64,000 nucleotides of DNA from JAAZBW01 sp035647855 (lineage in GTDB: Bacteria; Actinomycetota; Actinomycetes; Actinomycetales; Actinomycetaceae): NCBI GenBank assembly GCA_035647855.1, contig DASRMP010000070.1:12358-76357 (forward strand), given 5' to 3'. The first letter of the stretch is position 1; each line of letters opens with the position of its first letter. This document shows positions 52,759 through 61,176 of the stretch, one piece after another. A program made the position numbers and the translations under genes. The notes below the pieces were generated by a model. The model saw only the letters and a program-made list of their open reading frames with translations, was not told where the DNA came from and made no database searches.

Positions 52759-52898
52759 ACGCCCCATTCTGTCATCGACAGCACTCTGCGGAGTCTGCGG
52801 CAGGGCCCGCGCCGAGGCGTGGGGGTCCTGTCCGAGGGGTAGGGACACTGCCACTTGTCTGGCACAATGGTTTGGCGCTCCCGCGCAGCGGGATCTGG

Positions 52899-52969
52899 TC
52901 CGCCTTGGTGTAGTGGTAGCACAGGGGCCTTTGGTGCCCTTAGTCTGGGTTCGATTCCTAGAGGCGGAG
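52899..52969 (+). tRNA. tRNA-Gln (anticodon TTG)
   Basis: Acceptor stem TCCGCCT/AGGCGGA. The anticodon stem GGGGC/GCCCT encloses loop CTTTGGT, giving anticodon TTG. The T arm is CTGGG-TTCGATT-CCTAG with one G-U pair. The CCA end is not encoded. It lies 77 bases before glmU. Confidence 0.93.
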
Positions 52970-53046
52970 CCGTGAGGTCGAGGTCCGGGCATCTGTGCCC
53001 GTGACTAGAATGGGAACGCCCACTGCCCTCTTCACAGGAGCTCCTC

Positions 53047-54561
53047 GTGGATCGTCCCGCAGCAGTCGTGATCCTCGCCGCCGGCGCAGGTACTCGGATG
53101 AAGTCCAAGGTTCCCAAGGTTCTCAACTCGATATCCGGTCGATCCCTCCTCGGGCATGCGATCACGGCCGGCGGACAGGTCGGCGCAGGCCGGATGTGCG
53201 TCGTCGTCCGGCACGAGCGTGACAAGGTCGCAGCGGACGCGCTCTCGTACGACCCGAGCCTCGTCATCGCGGACCAGGATGAGATCCCCGGAACCGGGCG
53301 CGCCGTGCAGTGCGCGCTCGACGCGCTTGAGGAGGCAGGTTCCGATCTGCACGGCACGGTGGTCATCACCTACGCGGATGTCCCGCTGCTCGACGGCGGC
53401 ACGCTCACCGAACTGGTCCGGAACCACGAGGAGTCGGGATGCGCCGTGACCGTGCTGACCGCCGTCGTCGAGGATGCCGCCGGCTACGGGCGTGTCGTGC
53501 GCGAGCGGGGTGCAGTTGCCCGGATCGTTGAGCACCGTGATGCGACCGCCGAGGAGCGGGAGATCAACGAGATAAACACGGGCGTCTACGCGGTGGACGG
53601 AGTGCTCCTCAAGGAGACACTCGCCGCAGTGGGCTCCGCGAACGTGCAGGGTGAGATCTACCTGACCGACGTCGTCGGGCTCGCTCACCAGTCCGGCAAG
53701 CGCGTCCAGGGCGTGGTGGCCGAAGACACCTGGACCATCGAGGGCGCGAACGACAAGGTGCAGCTCGCGCAGCTCGCGAAGGAGATGAACCGGCGGATCG
53801 TCGAGGACTGGATGCGCGAGGGCGTGACCGTCATCGACCCGGACACCACCTGGATCGATGTCGATGTGGAGCTGGCGCCGGACGTGACCATTCTTCCGAA
53901 CGTGCAGCTGCGCGGAGTGTGCCGCATCGAGGAGGACGCGGTCATCGGCCCGGACACCACGCTCACCGACTGCGAGGTCGGGCGCGGCGCTCAGGTGATC
54001 CGTACGCACGGGCTGCTCGCCGTGATCGGGGCGGACGCCATGGTCGGCCCCTTCGCGTACCTGCGTCCCGGCACCGACCTTGGCGCCAACGGCAAGATCG
54101 GCACCTTCGTCGAGACCAAGAACGCGATCATCGGCCAGGACTCGAAGGTGCCGCACCTCTCCTACGTGGGCGACGCAACGATCGGCGAGGGATCGAACAT
54201 CGGCGCCGCGTCGGTGTTCGTGAACTACGACGGGGTGACGAAGCACAGAACGATCGTCGGCGATCACTGCAGAATGGGTTCGGACAACATGTACGTGGCG
54301 CCCGTCACAATTGGCGACGGCGCCTACTCGGGTGCCGGCACCACACTGCGCCGCGACGTCCCTCCGGGCGCGCTCGCGATCAACCCCTCGCAGCAGCGAA
54401 ACGTCGAGGGCTGGGTCGAGGCCAAGCGGCCCGGTACCAAGGCGGCTGACGCCGCGGCAGCGGCACGTGCCGCGAAGGAGGCCGCCGCAGAAGAGCTCGC
54501 CGCAGAAGAGCCCGCCACGGGAGTGTCCGGCACGGGCACGAAAGGCGGCGCATCGCTTTGA
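53047..54561 (+). CDS. glmU: Bifunctional N-acetylglucosamine-1-phosphate uridyltransferase / glucosamine-1-phosphate acetyltransferase
   Basis: 504 residues from a GTG with AGGAG upstream. The N-terminal nucleotidyltransferase has 'ILAAGAGTRMKSKVPKVLNS' (residues 10-29). The C-terminal left-handed beta-helix shows hexapeptide repeats ('IGEGSNIGAASVFVNYDG'). The two domains acetylate GlcN-1-P and uridylate the product to UDP-GlcNAc for peptidoglycan. A C-terminal tail rich in Ala/Glu (about 465-504) is longer than in Gram-negatives, as in mycobacteria. A TAGAAT at 53004-53009 may be its -10 box. The stop overlaps the prs start. Confidence 0.95.
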   Translation: MDRPAAVVILAAGAGTRMKSKVPKVLNSISGRSLLGHAITAGGQVGAGRMCVVVRHERDKVAADALSYDPSLVIADQDEIPGTGRAVQCALDALEEAGSDLHGTVVITYADVPLLDGGTLTELVRNHEESGCAVTVLTAVVEDAAGYGRVVRERGAVARIVEHRDATAEEREINEINTGVYAVDGVLLKETLAAVGSANVQGEIYLTDVVGLAHQSGKRVQGVVAEDTWTIEGANDKVQLAQLAKEMNRRIVEDWMREGVTVIDPDTTWIDVDVELAPDVTILPNVQLRGVCRIEEDAVIGPDTTLTDCEVGRGAQVIRTHGLLAVIGADAMVGPFAYLRPGTDLGANGKIGTFVETKNAIIGQDSKVPHLSYVGDATIGEGSNIGAASVFVNYDGVTKHRTIVGDHCRMGSDNMYVAPVTIGDGAYSGAGTTLRRDVPPGALAINPSQQRNVEGWVEAKRPGTKAADAAAAARAAKEAAAEELAAEEPATGVSGTGTKGGASL

Positions 54562-55538
54562 GCGGCATCAAGAGCATGGGCGAGAAGCGGCTCGTCCTCG
54601 CGACGGGTCGCGCACATCCGGAGCTTGCGATCGCCGTCGCGCGCGAACTCGAGATCGATCTGGTGCCGACCACTGTCTACGACTTTGCGAACGGCGAGAT
54701 CTATGTCCGGTTCAACGAGTCGGTGCGGGGCGCCGACACGTTCGTGCTGCAGTCGTTCTGCGAGCCGATCAACCACTGGATCATGGAGACGCTCATCATG
54801 GTGGATGCGCTCAAGCGCGCCTCCGCCAAGCGGGTGACCGTGGTGGCGCCGTTCTATCCCTACTCGCGCCAGGACAAGAAGCATCGTGGCCGTGAACCGG
54901 TCTCCGCGCGCCTTATGGCGGACCTGTTCAAGAAGGCGGGCGCGGACCGGGTGATGTCGGTGGACCTGCATGCCTCACAGATCCAAGGATTCTTCGACGG
55001 GCCCGTGGACCACCTCTTTGCAATGTCACTCCTCACGGACTACACGCGCACTCGCGTCGACATAGAGAATCTGACGATCGTCTCGCCGGACGCCGGCCGC
55101 ATCCGTGTCGCCGAGCAGTGGGCCGAGAAGATGGGCGGCGTGCGTCTCGCCTTCGTGCACAAGACGCGCGACATCAGCCGGCCGAATCTGGCCGTGGCGA
55201 ACCGCGTGGTGGGCGATGTGGAGGGTCGCACGGCGGTTCTCGTCGATGACATGATCGACACCGGTGGCACCATCAGCGAGGCCGTTCGAGTAGTGCTCGC
55301 TTCCGGAGCGACCGACGTGATCGTCGCGGCGACTCACGGCATCCTGTCCGACCCGGCGGTCCGGCGCCTCTCGGAGAGCGGTGTCCGGGAGGTCATCATC
55401 ACGGACACTCTGCCGATCGCCCATGAGAAGCGTTTCCCGAACCTCACCGTGCTCCCGATCGCGCCGCTCCTCGCGCGCGCCATCCGCGAGATCTTCGACG
55501 ACGGCTCGGTCACCTCGCTCTTCGACGGAGTCAGCTGA
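54558..55538 (+). CDS. prs: Ribose-phosphate pyrophosphokinase
   Basis: 326 residues from a TTG overlapping the glmU stop (TTGA); an ATG at 54576 is an alternative start. Motifs: 'FANGEIYVRFNESVRGADTF' (ATP/ribose region), 'PYSRQDKKHRGREPVSARL', 'MSVDLHASQIQGFFD' and the PRPP loop 'AVLVDDMIDTGGTI'. It makes PRPP for purine, pyrimidine, His and Trp synthesis. glmU-prs pairing is typical of Gram-positive bacteria. Confidence 0.95.
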   Translation: MSGIKSMGEKRLVLATGRAHPELAIAVARELEIDLVPTTVYDFANGEIYVRFNESVRGADTFVLQSFCEPINHWIMETLIMVDALKRASAKRVTVVAPFYPYSRQDKKHRGREPVSARLMADLFKKAGADRVMSVDLHASQIQGFFDGPVDHLFAMSLLTDYTRTRVDIENLTIVSPDAGRIRVAEQWAEKMGGVRLAFVHKTRDISRPNLAVANRVVGDVEGRTAVLVDDMIDTGGTISEAVRVVLASGATDVIVAATHGILSDPAVRRLSESGVREVIITDTLPIAHEKRFPNLTVLPIAPLLARAIREIFDDGSVTSLFDGVS

Positions 55539-55766
55539 ACCTGGCACCGTGGCGGCGGCCATTCCCACGTGTCGCCGGAACCACACGGCAGCGCTTTGGT
55601 CGCGGTGCTGCGCGGCCGGTAGCATGACGGAGTTGCCTCGGCGAGGGAAGCCGCATGGGCCGCCGGCTGGACCGGCCCCGGCGGAGCTTCCGTGATCGAC
55701 GCGGTGGATTTCGCCCGTGCGATCTCCCGCGCCGGGGGCGAGTTCACTAGCGAGAGGTTCGAAACC
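55539..55766. other. Leader region of rplY
   Basis: GGAAGC at 55646-55651 pairs with GCTTCC at 55686-55691, enclosing a GC-rich inner hairpin. It may terminate prs transcripts or fold in the L25 leader. A GTG at 55692 is in frame with L25 but would add an uncharacteristic extension. Confidence 0.4.
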
Positions 55767-56381
55767 ATGGCTTCCAACAAGCTCACAGCTGTCAAGCGCA
55801 CAGAGTTCGGCAAGGGCGCCGCCCGCCGCACCCGCCGCTCGGGCCTCATTCCCGCCGTTCTGTACGGCCACGGAACTGACCCGGTGCACATCTCACTGCC
55901 CAGTCACGAGACGTTCCTGATCGTCCGCAGCACTCGCAACGCCCTCATCGAAATGGACATCGACGGCGAGGAGCGCCTCGCGCTGGTCAAGGATGTCCAG
56001 GTCGATCCGGTCCTGCGCGTAATCGAGCACATCGACCTCATCCTCGTCCGCCGCGGCGAGAAGGTCGTCGTCAACGTCGCCGTCGTCACCAAGGGTGAGC
56101 CCTACCCCGGCAACATCGCACAGGTGGAGCTCATGGAACTCTCTGTCGAGGCGCCGGCCACGGCCATTCCGGAGAGCATCGTCGTCGACATCGAGGGCCT
56201 GACGGATGGCACCATCGTTCGCGTGGGCGACATCGAACTGCCTGAGGACGTCACTACCGAGGTCGACCCCGAATCCGCGCTGGTCGTCATCGCCGAGCCG
56301 CGCGTCGAGGAAGAGCCGGAGGAAGAGGGCGAGGGCGAAGAGGGCGAAGCGGCCGAGTCCGAGGAGTCGGACGAGGAGTAA
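55767..56381 (+). CDS. rplY: 50S ribosomal protein L25/CTC
   Basis: 204 residues from the ATG with GAGAGG upstream. 'TEFGKGAARRTRRSGLIPAV' and 'LYGHGTDP' begin the L25 5S-rRNA-binding domain, and the CTC-type C-terminal beta domain follows ('LVRRGEKVVVNVAVVTKGEP'). A strongly acidic Glu-rich tail (about 175-204) ends the protein. rplY–pth is the standard order. CTC forms are associated with general stress in Bacillus. Confidence 0.95.
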   Translation: MASNKLTAVKRTEFGKGAARRTRRSGLIPAVLYGHGTDPVHISLPSHETFLIVRSTRNALIEMDIDGEERLALVKDVQVDPVLRVIEHIDLILVRRGEKVVVNVAVVTKGEPYPGNIAQVELMELSVEAPATAIPESIVVDIEGLTDGTIVRVGDIELPEDVTTEVDPESALVVIAEPRVEEEPEEEGEGEEGEAAESEESDEE

Positions 56382-56408
56382 CCGACTCGCGTTCTGCCGA
56401 GAGTCGGC

Positions 56409-56443
56409 CGAGGGGGAGGGCACAGTTGGTGTCCTCCCCCTCG
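56409..56443 (+). terminator. 15-bp hairpin after rplY
   Basis: The arms 56409-56423 and 56429-56443 (CGAGGGGGAGG/CCTCCCCCTCG plus four further pairs, one G-U) enclose a 5-base loop. CCTTCGTG follows, so the U-tract is weak. The hairpin sits 28 bases after the stop and likely terminates rplY. Confidence 0.7.
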
Positions 56444-56538
56444 CCTTCGTGACACGATAGGCCGGGGCCGGAAGGAAACGACCGGGCCGGGGGCGGCAGG
56501 CGAATGCCGCAGGCCGGTGACGGAAGGAAGTGACACGC

Positions 56539-57132
56539 GTGAGCGAGACGTGGATCGTGATGGGACTCGGCAATCCCGGGGACCGCTACGCCCGCAACCG
56601 CCACAATGTCGGCCAGATGGTCGTCGACGTTCTCGCCGCCCGTGCCGGAGCGCGATTCCAGCGTCACCGTTCGCGCGCCGTCGTCGCGAACGTGCGGGTG
56701 GGAACCATTGCCGGGGGAGCCCCCGGCCCTAAGGTGATCCTCGCGAAGTCGGCCGGTTACATGAACGAGTCGGGCCGGCCGCTGGGCGCGCTCGCCAAGG
56801 CCGAGGGAGTCGGCCCGGAGCGGATCCTCGTCGTGCACGACGAACTCGACCTGCCCACCGGCACACTCCGCCTCAAGATCGACGGCGGTGAGGGCGGGCA
56901 CAAGGGCCTGAAGTCGATCACCTCGCACCTCGGCACCCAGGAGTACGCGCGCCTCCGGATCGGTATCGGGCGGCCACCCGGCCAGATGGATCCCGCCGAC
57001 TACGTGCTCCGCGATTTCCGCGGCAAGGAGGGCGAGGAGATGGCCGTGGTGGTCGTTGAGGCGGCCGACGCCGTCGAGGCCGTGCTCACGCAGGGTTTCT
57101 CGAAGGCCCAGATGGAGTTGCACACGGTATGA
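56539..57132 (+). CDS. pth: Peptidyl-tRNA hydrolase
   Basis: 197 residues from the GTG at 56539, preceded by GGAAG 8 bases upstream; a GTG at 56530 is too close to that site. 'MGLGNPGDRYARNRHNVGQM' holds the catalytic His and Asn, and 'KSAGYMNESG', 'VVHDELDLPTG' and 'GGEGGHKGLKSI' complete the signature. It recycles peptidyl-tRNAs released from stalled ribosomes. The stop overlaps the next ATG (ATGA). Confidence 0.95.
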   Translation: MSETWIVMGLGNPGDRYARNRHNVGQMVVDVLAARAGARFQRHRSRAVVANVRVGTIAGGAPGPKVILAKSAGYMNESGRPLGALAKAEGVGPERILVVHDELDLPTGTLRLKIDGGEGGHKGLKSITSHLGTQEYARLRIGIGRPPGQMDPADYVLRDFRGKEGEEMAVVVVEAADAVEAVLTQGFSKAQMELHTV

Positions 57133-59063
57133 GCATGGGCAGGATGGGCGGCCCGAGTGTCGGCGCGTCGTTCCGGAAGGACTCCTCCGTCGTCGAGCAT
57201 CGGATCGCTCCGGGGACAACGCGGCGGGTGGCGGGTTATGCGCGGCCGTACCTCGGGCAGATCGTCGTGTTCCTGCTGATCAATGTGGCGGCATCGCTCC
57301 TGGTGGTGGCCACGCCGTTGCTGCTGCAGCGCATCATCGACGACGGCGTCGCGAACCGGAACGAACGGCTCGTGATCATCCTCGCGAGCCTGGTTGCGGT
57401 CGTCGCGATCGTGGAGGCCATCCTCGGGCTCGTGCAGCGGTGGTACTCCTCGCGGATCGGCGAGGGACTGATCTACGATCTCCGCACCGATGTGTTCGAT
57501 CACGTCCAGCGGCAGTCCATCGCCTTCTTCACCCGCACCCAGACCGGATCTCTCGTCACCCGCCTGAACACGGACGTGATCGGGGCGCAGCAGGCGTTCA
57601 CCTCGACTTTGTCCTCGCTGGTCTCGAACGTTGTCACGCTCGTTGCGGTGCTCGCCACGATGCTGGCGCTCTCCTGGCAGATCACCGTGGTGGCGCTGCT
57701 GATCGTGCCGCTGATCCTGCTCCCCGCGCGGCGCGTGGGACGGCGGCTCGCCGGGTTGCGCCGCCAGTCCATGGCCCTTAACGCGGACATGGGATCGATG
57801 ATGACGGAGCGGTTCAACGTCGCCGGCGCGCTGCTCGTGAAGCTGTTCGGCTCGCACGAACGGGAGCACGCCGAGTTCGCGTCCAAGGCGGCCGCGGTAC
57901 GCGATATCGGCGTGAAGCAGGCGATGAGCAACCGCGTGTTCTTCACCGCGCTCGGCGCGATGGCGTCGCTCGCGACCGCGCTCGTGTACGGCATCGGCGG
58001 CGTGATGGCCGTCCGAGACCTGTTGACGATCGGCACGCTCGTCGCGTTCGCGGGCCTGTTGGGCAGGCTCTACGGGCCGGTCACCGCGCTCTCGAACGTC
58101 CAGGTGGACATCATGACGGCGCTTGTCTCGTTCGAACGGGTCTTCGAGGTGCTCGATCTCCATCCGATGGTTGAGGACGAACCCGGTGCGCGCTCGCTGA
58201 AGGACGGACCGATCGGCATCGAACTGGATGACGTGACGTTCACCTATCCCACCGGCGATCAGGTCTCGCTCCTCACGCTCGAGTCGCCGCGGAACGACAT
58301 CGACCGGACCTACACCGATCAACCCCGGACAGGCCCGGAGACCAGCGCCCCTGCCAAGGCATTCGGCCGCTCGCGCACTCCCAAGGCCGTACTGAGGAAC
58401 GTCACCTTCACGGTCCGCCCCGGCGAGATGGTGGCATTGGTCGGCCCGTCCGGCGCCGGCAAGTCAACGGTCACGTCCCTCGTCACCCGCCTGTACGACG
58501 CCGACTCGGGCTCGGTTCGTGTCGGCGGCACGGACGTCCGGGGCCTGCTGACCGAATCGCTGCGCGGCGCGATCGGCGTGGTCAGCCAGGACTCGCACCT
58601 GTTCCACTCCTCGATCCGGGCGAATCTGGCGTACGCGCGCCCTGAGGCCACGACGCGGCAGATGTGGGAGGCCCTCGACGACGCACAGATCGGCGCGATG
58701 ATCCGCCGGCTCCCGGACGGCCTCGAGACCGTGGTGGGGGACAGGGGCCACCGGCTCTCCGGTGGGGAGAAGCAACGCATTGCCATCGCCCGGGTGCTGC
58801 TACGCGCACCGCGCGTTGTCGTGCTGGACGAGGCCACCGCCCACCTCGACTCCGAATCGGAGGCCGCCGTGCAGCGGGCGCTGGACACGGCGATGGAAGG
58901 ACGGACCTCGCTCGTGATCGCGCACCGGCTGTCCACGGTGCGCGCGGCGGACCGGATCGTGGTGCTGGACCGGGGACGTGTCGTCGAGCATGGAACCCAC
59001 GCCGAGTTGCTGGCACTGGGCGGCCTCTACGCGGAGCTCCATCACACCCAGTTCTCGGAGTAG
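57129..59063 (+). CDS. ABC transporter half-exporter (TM domain fused to ATPase)
   Basis: 644 residues. A six-helix exporter TM domain (about 38-330) precedes the NBD: Walker A 'GPSGAGKST' with Lys445, 'VSQDSHLFHSSIRANL', signature 'LSGGEKQRIAIARV' and Walker B 'VVVLDEATAHLD'. An extra loop of about 45 residues (about 380-425) separates the first NBD strand from 'VLRNVTFTV'; such loops occur in some actinobacterial half-transporters. It probably works as a homodimer, substrate unknown. Its coupling to pth seems positional. Confidence 0.88.
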   Translation: MSMGRMGGPSVGASFRKDSSVVEHRIAPGTTRRVAGYARPYLGQIVVFLLINVAASLLVVATPLLLQRIIDDGVANRNERLVIILASLVAVVAIVEAILGLVQRWYSSRIGEGLIYDLRTDVFDHVQRQSIAFFTRTQTGSLVTRLNTDVIGAQQAFTSTLSSLVSNVVTLVAVLATMLALSWQITVVALLIVPLILLPARRVGRRLAGLRRQSMALNADMGSMMTERFNVAGALLVKLFGSHEREHAEFASKAAAVRDIGVKQAMSNRVFFTALGAMASLATALVYGIGGVMAVRDLLTIGTLVAFAGLLGRLYGPVTALSNVQVDIMTALVSFERVFEVLDLHPMVEDEPGARSLKDGPIGIELDDVTFTYPTGDQVSLLTLESPRNDIDRTYTDQPRTGPETSAPAKAFGRSRTPKAVLRNVTFTVRPGEMVALVGPSGAGKSTVTSLVTRLYDADSGSVRVGGTDVRGLLTESLRGAIGVVSQDSHLFHSSIRANLAYARPEATTRQMWEALDDAQIGAMIRRLPDGLETVVGDRGHRLSGGEKQRIAIARVLLRAPRVVVLDEATAHLDSESEAAVQRALDTAMEGRTSLVIAHRLSTVRAADRIVVLDRGRVVEHGTHAELLALGGLYAELHHTQFSE

Positions 59064-59070
59064 CACGTCA

Positions 59071-59092
59071 AAAGTTAGGGTACCCTAACTTT
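59071..59092. promoter_or_regulatory. Perfect 22-bp DtxR/MntR-type operator at mntH
   Basis: AAAGTTAGGGT and its exact reverse complement follow each other (59071-59081 and 59082-59092). The form matches the TTAGG-CCTAA style operators of DtxR-family regulators. It ends 1 base before the mntH GTG and contains TACCCT (59081-59086), a -10 box with a 7-base gap to the GTG. A bound metallo-regulator would cover both promoter and start codon. Confidence 0.85.
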
Positions 59093-59093
59093 C

Positions 59094-60347
59094 GTGTTCC
59101 AGGACCGCAGACCCGATCCCCAAGTCTCTCTCGGCGGCAAACGCTCGATCGCCTCGCTGCTCGGACCGGCATTCGTTGCCGCCGTCGCGTACGTCGATCC
59201 GGGGAATGTCGCGGCGAACATCACTGCCGGTGCGCGCTACGGATATCTGCTCGTCTGGGTGCTCCTGCTCGCGAACATCATGGCGATGCTCGTTCAGTAC
59301 CTCTCCGCAAAACTGGGTCTCGTCACCGGCGAATCCCTCCCTGACGTTCTGGGCAGGCGGATGCGGAGGGGTCCCCGGATCGCCTACTGGCTCCAGGCAG
59401 AACTGGTGGCCATGGCCACCGACCTCGCGGAGGTGATCGGCGGAGCCATCGCGCTGTGGATCCTGTTCGGCATACCGCTGATCTGGGGAGGAGTCATCGT
59501 AGGGGCGGTATCGATGGGACTTCTCGTGGTTCAGGACCGCGCCGGCGCCAAGACGTTCGAGCAGGTGATCACGGCCATGCTGGTCGTGATCGCGCTCGGC
59601 TTCACAGTGGGGCTCTTCTTCGGGGAGAGCGACTGGGGCGCGGCAGCTCAGGGTCTCATTCCCGCATTCGAGGGTACCGAGACGGTCCTGCTGGCCGCCT
59701 CCATGCTGGGCGCCACGGTCATGCCGCACGCGATCTACGCGCACTCCTCCCTGGTGCGCGACCGCCACGGCTCCGAGATCGAACGCGCTGCCCTCCCCAG
59801 GCTGCTCAAGGCCTCCCGCTGGGACGTCTTCATCTCCCTGATCGTCGCGGGAAGCGTCAACATGGCGATGCTCCTGCTGGCCGCCGGCAACCTCCCCGGG
59901 GTCCCCGGGACGGACACCATCGAGGGCGCGCACGCCGCCATCGAGAGCGCGCTCGGGCCCGGAATCGGGCTCGCATTCGGCATCGGGCTCCTCTTCTCCG
60001 GGCTCGCCTCGACCTCGGTTGGCAGCTACTCGGGATCAGTCATCATGGGGGGCCTGCTCCACTTCCACATACCGAAAGTCCTCCGGCGGCTGATCACGCT
60101 CATCCCGGCGCTGCTGGTGATCGCGTCCGGAGTGGAGGCCACATGGTCGCTCGTGCTGAGCCAGGTGCTGCTCTCGGTCGGCATCCCGTTCGCCCTGATC
60201 CCACTCGTCTCGCTGACGAGCAACCGCGAGCTCATGGGCAGCAACGCGAACAGCCCGAGGCTGCAGGCGGTGTCCTGGATCGTGGTCGGCCTGATTGTCG
60301 CGCTGAACCTCGCCCTCGTCATCCTCGTGATGCTGGGTGTCGAATGA
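59094..60347 (+). CDS. mntH: Nramp-family Mn2+/Fe2+ transporter
   Basis: 417 residues from GTG with eleven predicted TM helices. 'VAYVDPGNVAANITAGARYG' holds the conserved Asp and Asn of the metal site in TM1, and 'LGATVMPHAIYAHS' in TM6 gives the Met/His partners. The protein imports Mn2+ with protons. The mRNA is probably leaderless and repressed through the operator. The stop overlaps the mntR-like start (ATGA). Confidence 0.95.
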   Translation: MFQDRRPDPQVSLGGKRSIASLLGPAFVAAVAYVDPGNVAANITAGARYGYLLVWVLLLANIMAMLVQYLSAKLGLVTGESLPDVLGRRMRRGPRIAYWLQAELVAMATDLAEVIGGAIALWILFGIPLIWGGVIVGAVSMGLLVVQDRAGAKTFEQVITAMLVVIALGFTVGLFFGESDWGAAAQGLIPAFEGTETVLLAASMLGATVMPHAIYAHSSLVRDRHGSEIERAALPRLLKASRWDVFISLIVAGSVNMAMLLLAAGNLPGVPGTDTIEGAHAAIESALGPGIGLAFGIGLLFSGLASTSVGSYSGSVIMGGLLHFHIPKVLRRLITLIPALLVIASGVEATWSLVLSQVLLSVGIPFALIPLVSLTSNRELMGSNANSPRLQAVSWIVVGLIVALNLALVILVMLGVE

Positions 60348-61063
60348 GCGCGGCGAAGCAGCCGCGCACGCCGGGGGAGCCTGCCGGCGTCGAGGACATC
60401 ACTCCTGCCGCCCAGGACTTCATCAAGGCCGTCTGGGCCGCCACCGAATGGGGTGATCCTCCGATCACCACCACCCGTCTCGCGAAACGCCTCGGCTCCT
60501 CGTCCGCCAACGTCTCCGAGACCGCCCGCCGGCTGGCCTCGCAGGGCCTCATCCACTACCAGCCCTATCGTCCGGTGAGCCTCACCACCAGGGGAGAACG
60601 GCTCGCGCTCGCCATGATCCGCCGGCACCGCCTGCTGGAGACCTTCCTCGTCCAGGTCCTCGGGTACAGCTGGGACGAGGTCCACGACGACGCCGAACGC
60701 CTCGAGCACGCCGTCTCGCCACGACTGGTCGAGCGAATCGACGCCCACCTCGGTCACCCCGACTCCGACCCGCACGGCGACCCGATCCCACTGCCCGACG
60801 GCCGCCACACCTCGCCCCGCTCGCTCCGCCTCGCCGACGCCGGCCCAGGCACCTACGAGATCACCCGAGTCTCCGACGACGACCCCGCCCTCCTCGCTCA
60901 ACTCGCCGCCCTGGAACTGGTGCCGGGTGCCGTCATCAGCAACGACGATGCCGGCAACGTCCGCACCACCACCTCCGTTGGATCCGGTGCCGCCATCGCG
61001 CTTCCCGACGGCGCAAGTACCGCCATCCGCGTCCGCCCCGGCGAGCCGCCGCGCGTTCCCTGA
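60344..61063 (+). CDS. mntR: DtxR/MntR-family metal-dependent repressor
   Basis: 239 residues from an ATG overlapping the mntH stop. The N-terminal winged helix has 'TTRLAKRLGSSSANVSETAR' and 'RLASQGLIHYQPYRPVSLTT', the dimerisation helices carry His/Glu metal ligands ('VHDDAERLEHAVSP', 'HLGHPDSDPHG'), and a C-terminal FeoA/SH3-like domain ('LAALELVPGAVISNDDAGN') follows. It should bind Mn2+ (or Fe2+) and repress mntH-mntR, giving autoregulation. The metal is inferred from the transporter partner. Confidence 0.88.
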   Translation: MSAAKQPRTPGEPAGVEDITPAAQDFIKAVWAATEWGDPPITTTRLAKRLGSSSANVSETARRLASQGLIHYQPYRPVSLTTRGERLALAMIRRHRLLETFLVQVLGYSWDEVHDDAERLEHAVSPRLVERIDAHLGHPDSDPHGDPIPLPDGRHTSPRSLRLADAGPGTYEITRVSDDDPALLAQLAALELVPGAVISNDDAGNVRTTTSVGSGAAIALPDGASTAIRVRPGEPPRVP

Positions 61064-61176
61064 GATCGGCATCGCACCAGCGCGCTCGCGGGGCCGGCGG
61101 CCGCGGGGCCTAGACTGTTCCCCGGCCCGCGCTCCGGCCCACACCTCCGGGCGGACGGTCCCACAAGGAATATGCC
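61064..61176. other. Gap between mntR and mfd
   Basis: 113 bp with no ORF. AAGGA at 61165-61169 is the mfd ribosome site. No terminator with a T-tract is apparent. Confidence 0.4.

Noticed and set aside
56409..56443. C-rich loop RNA similar to 13426
   Set aside because: The C and G runs here are in the stem, not in the loop, and no independent promoter precedes it, so it is called a terminator.
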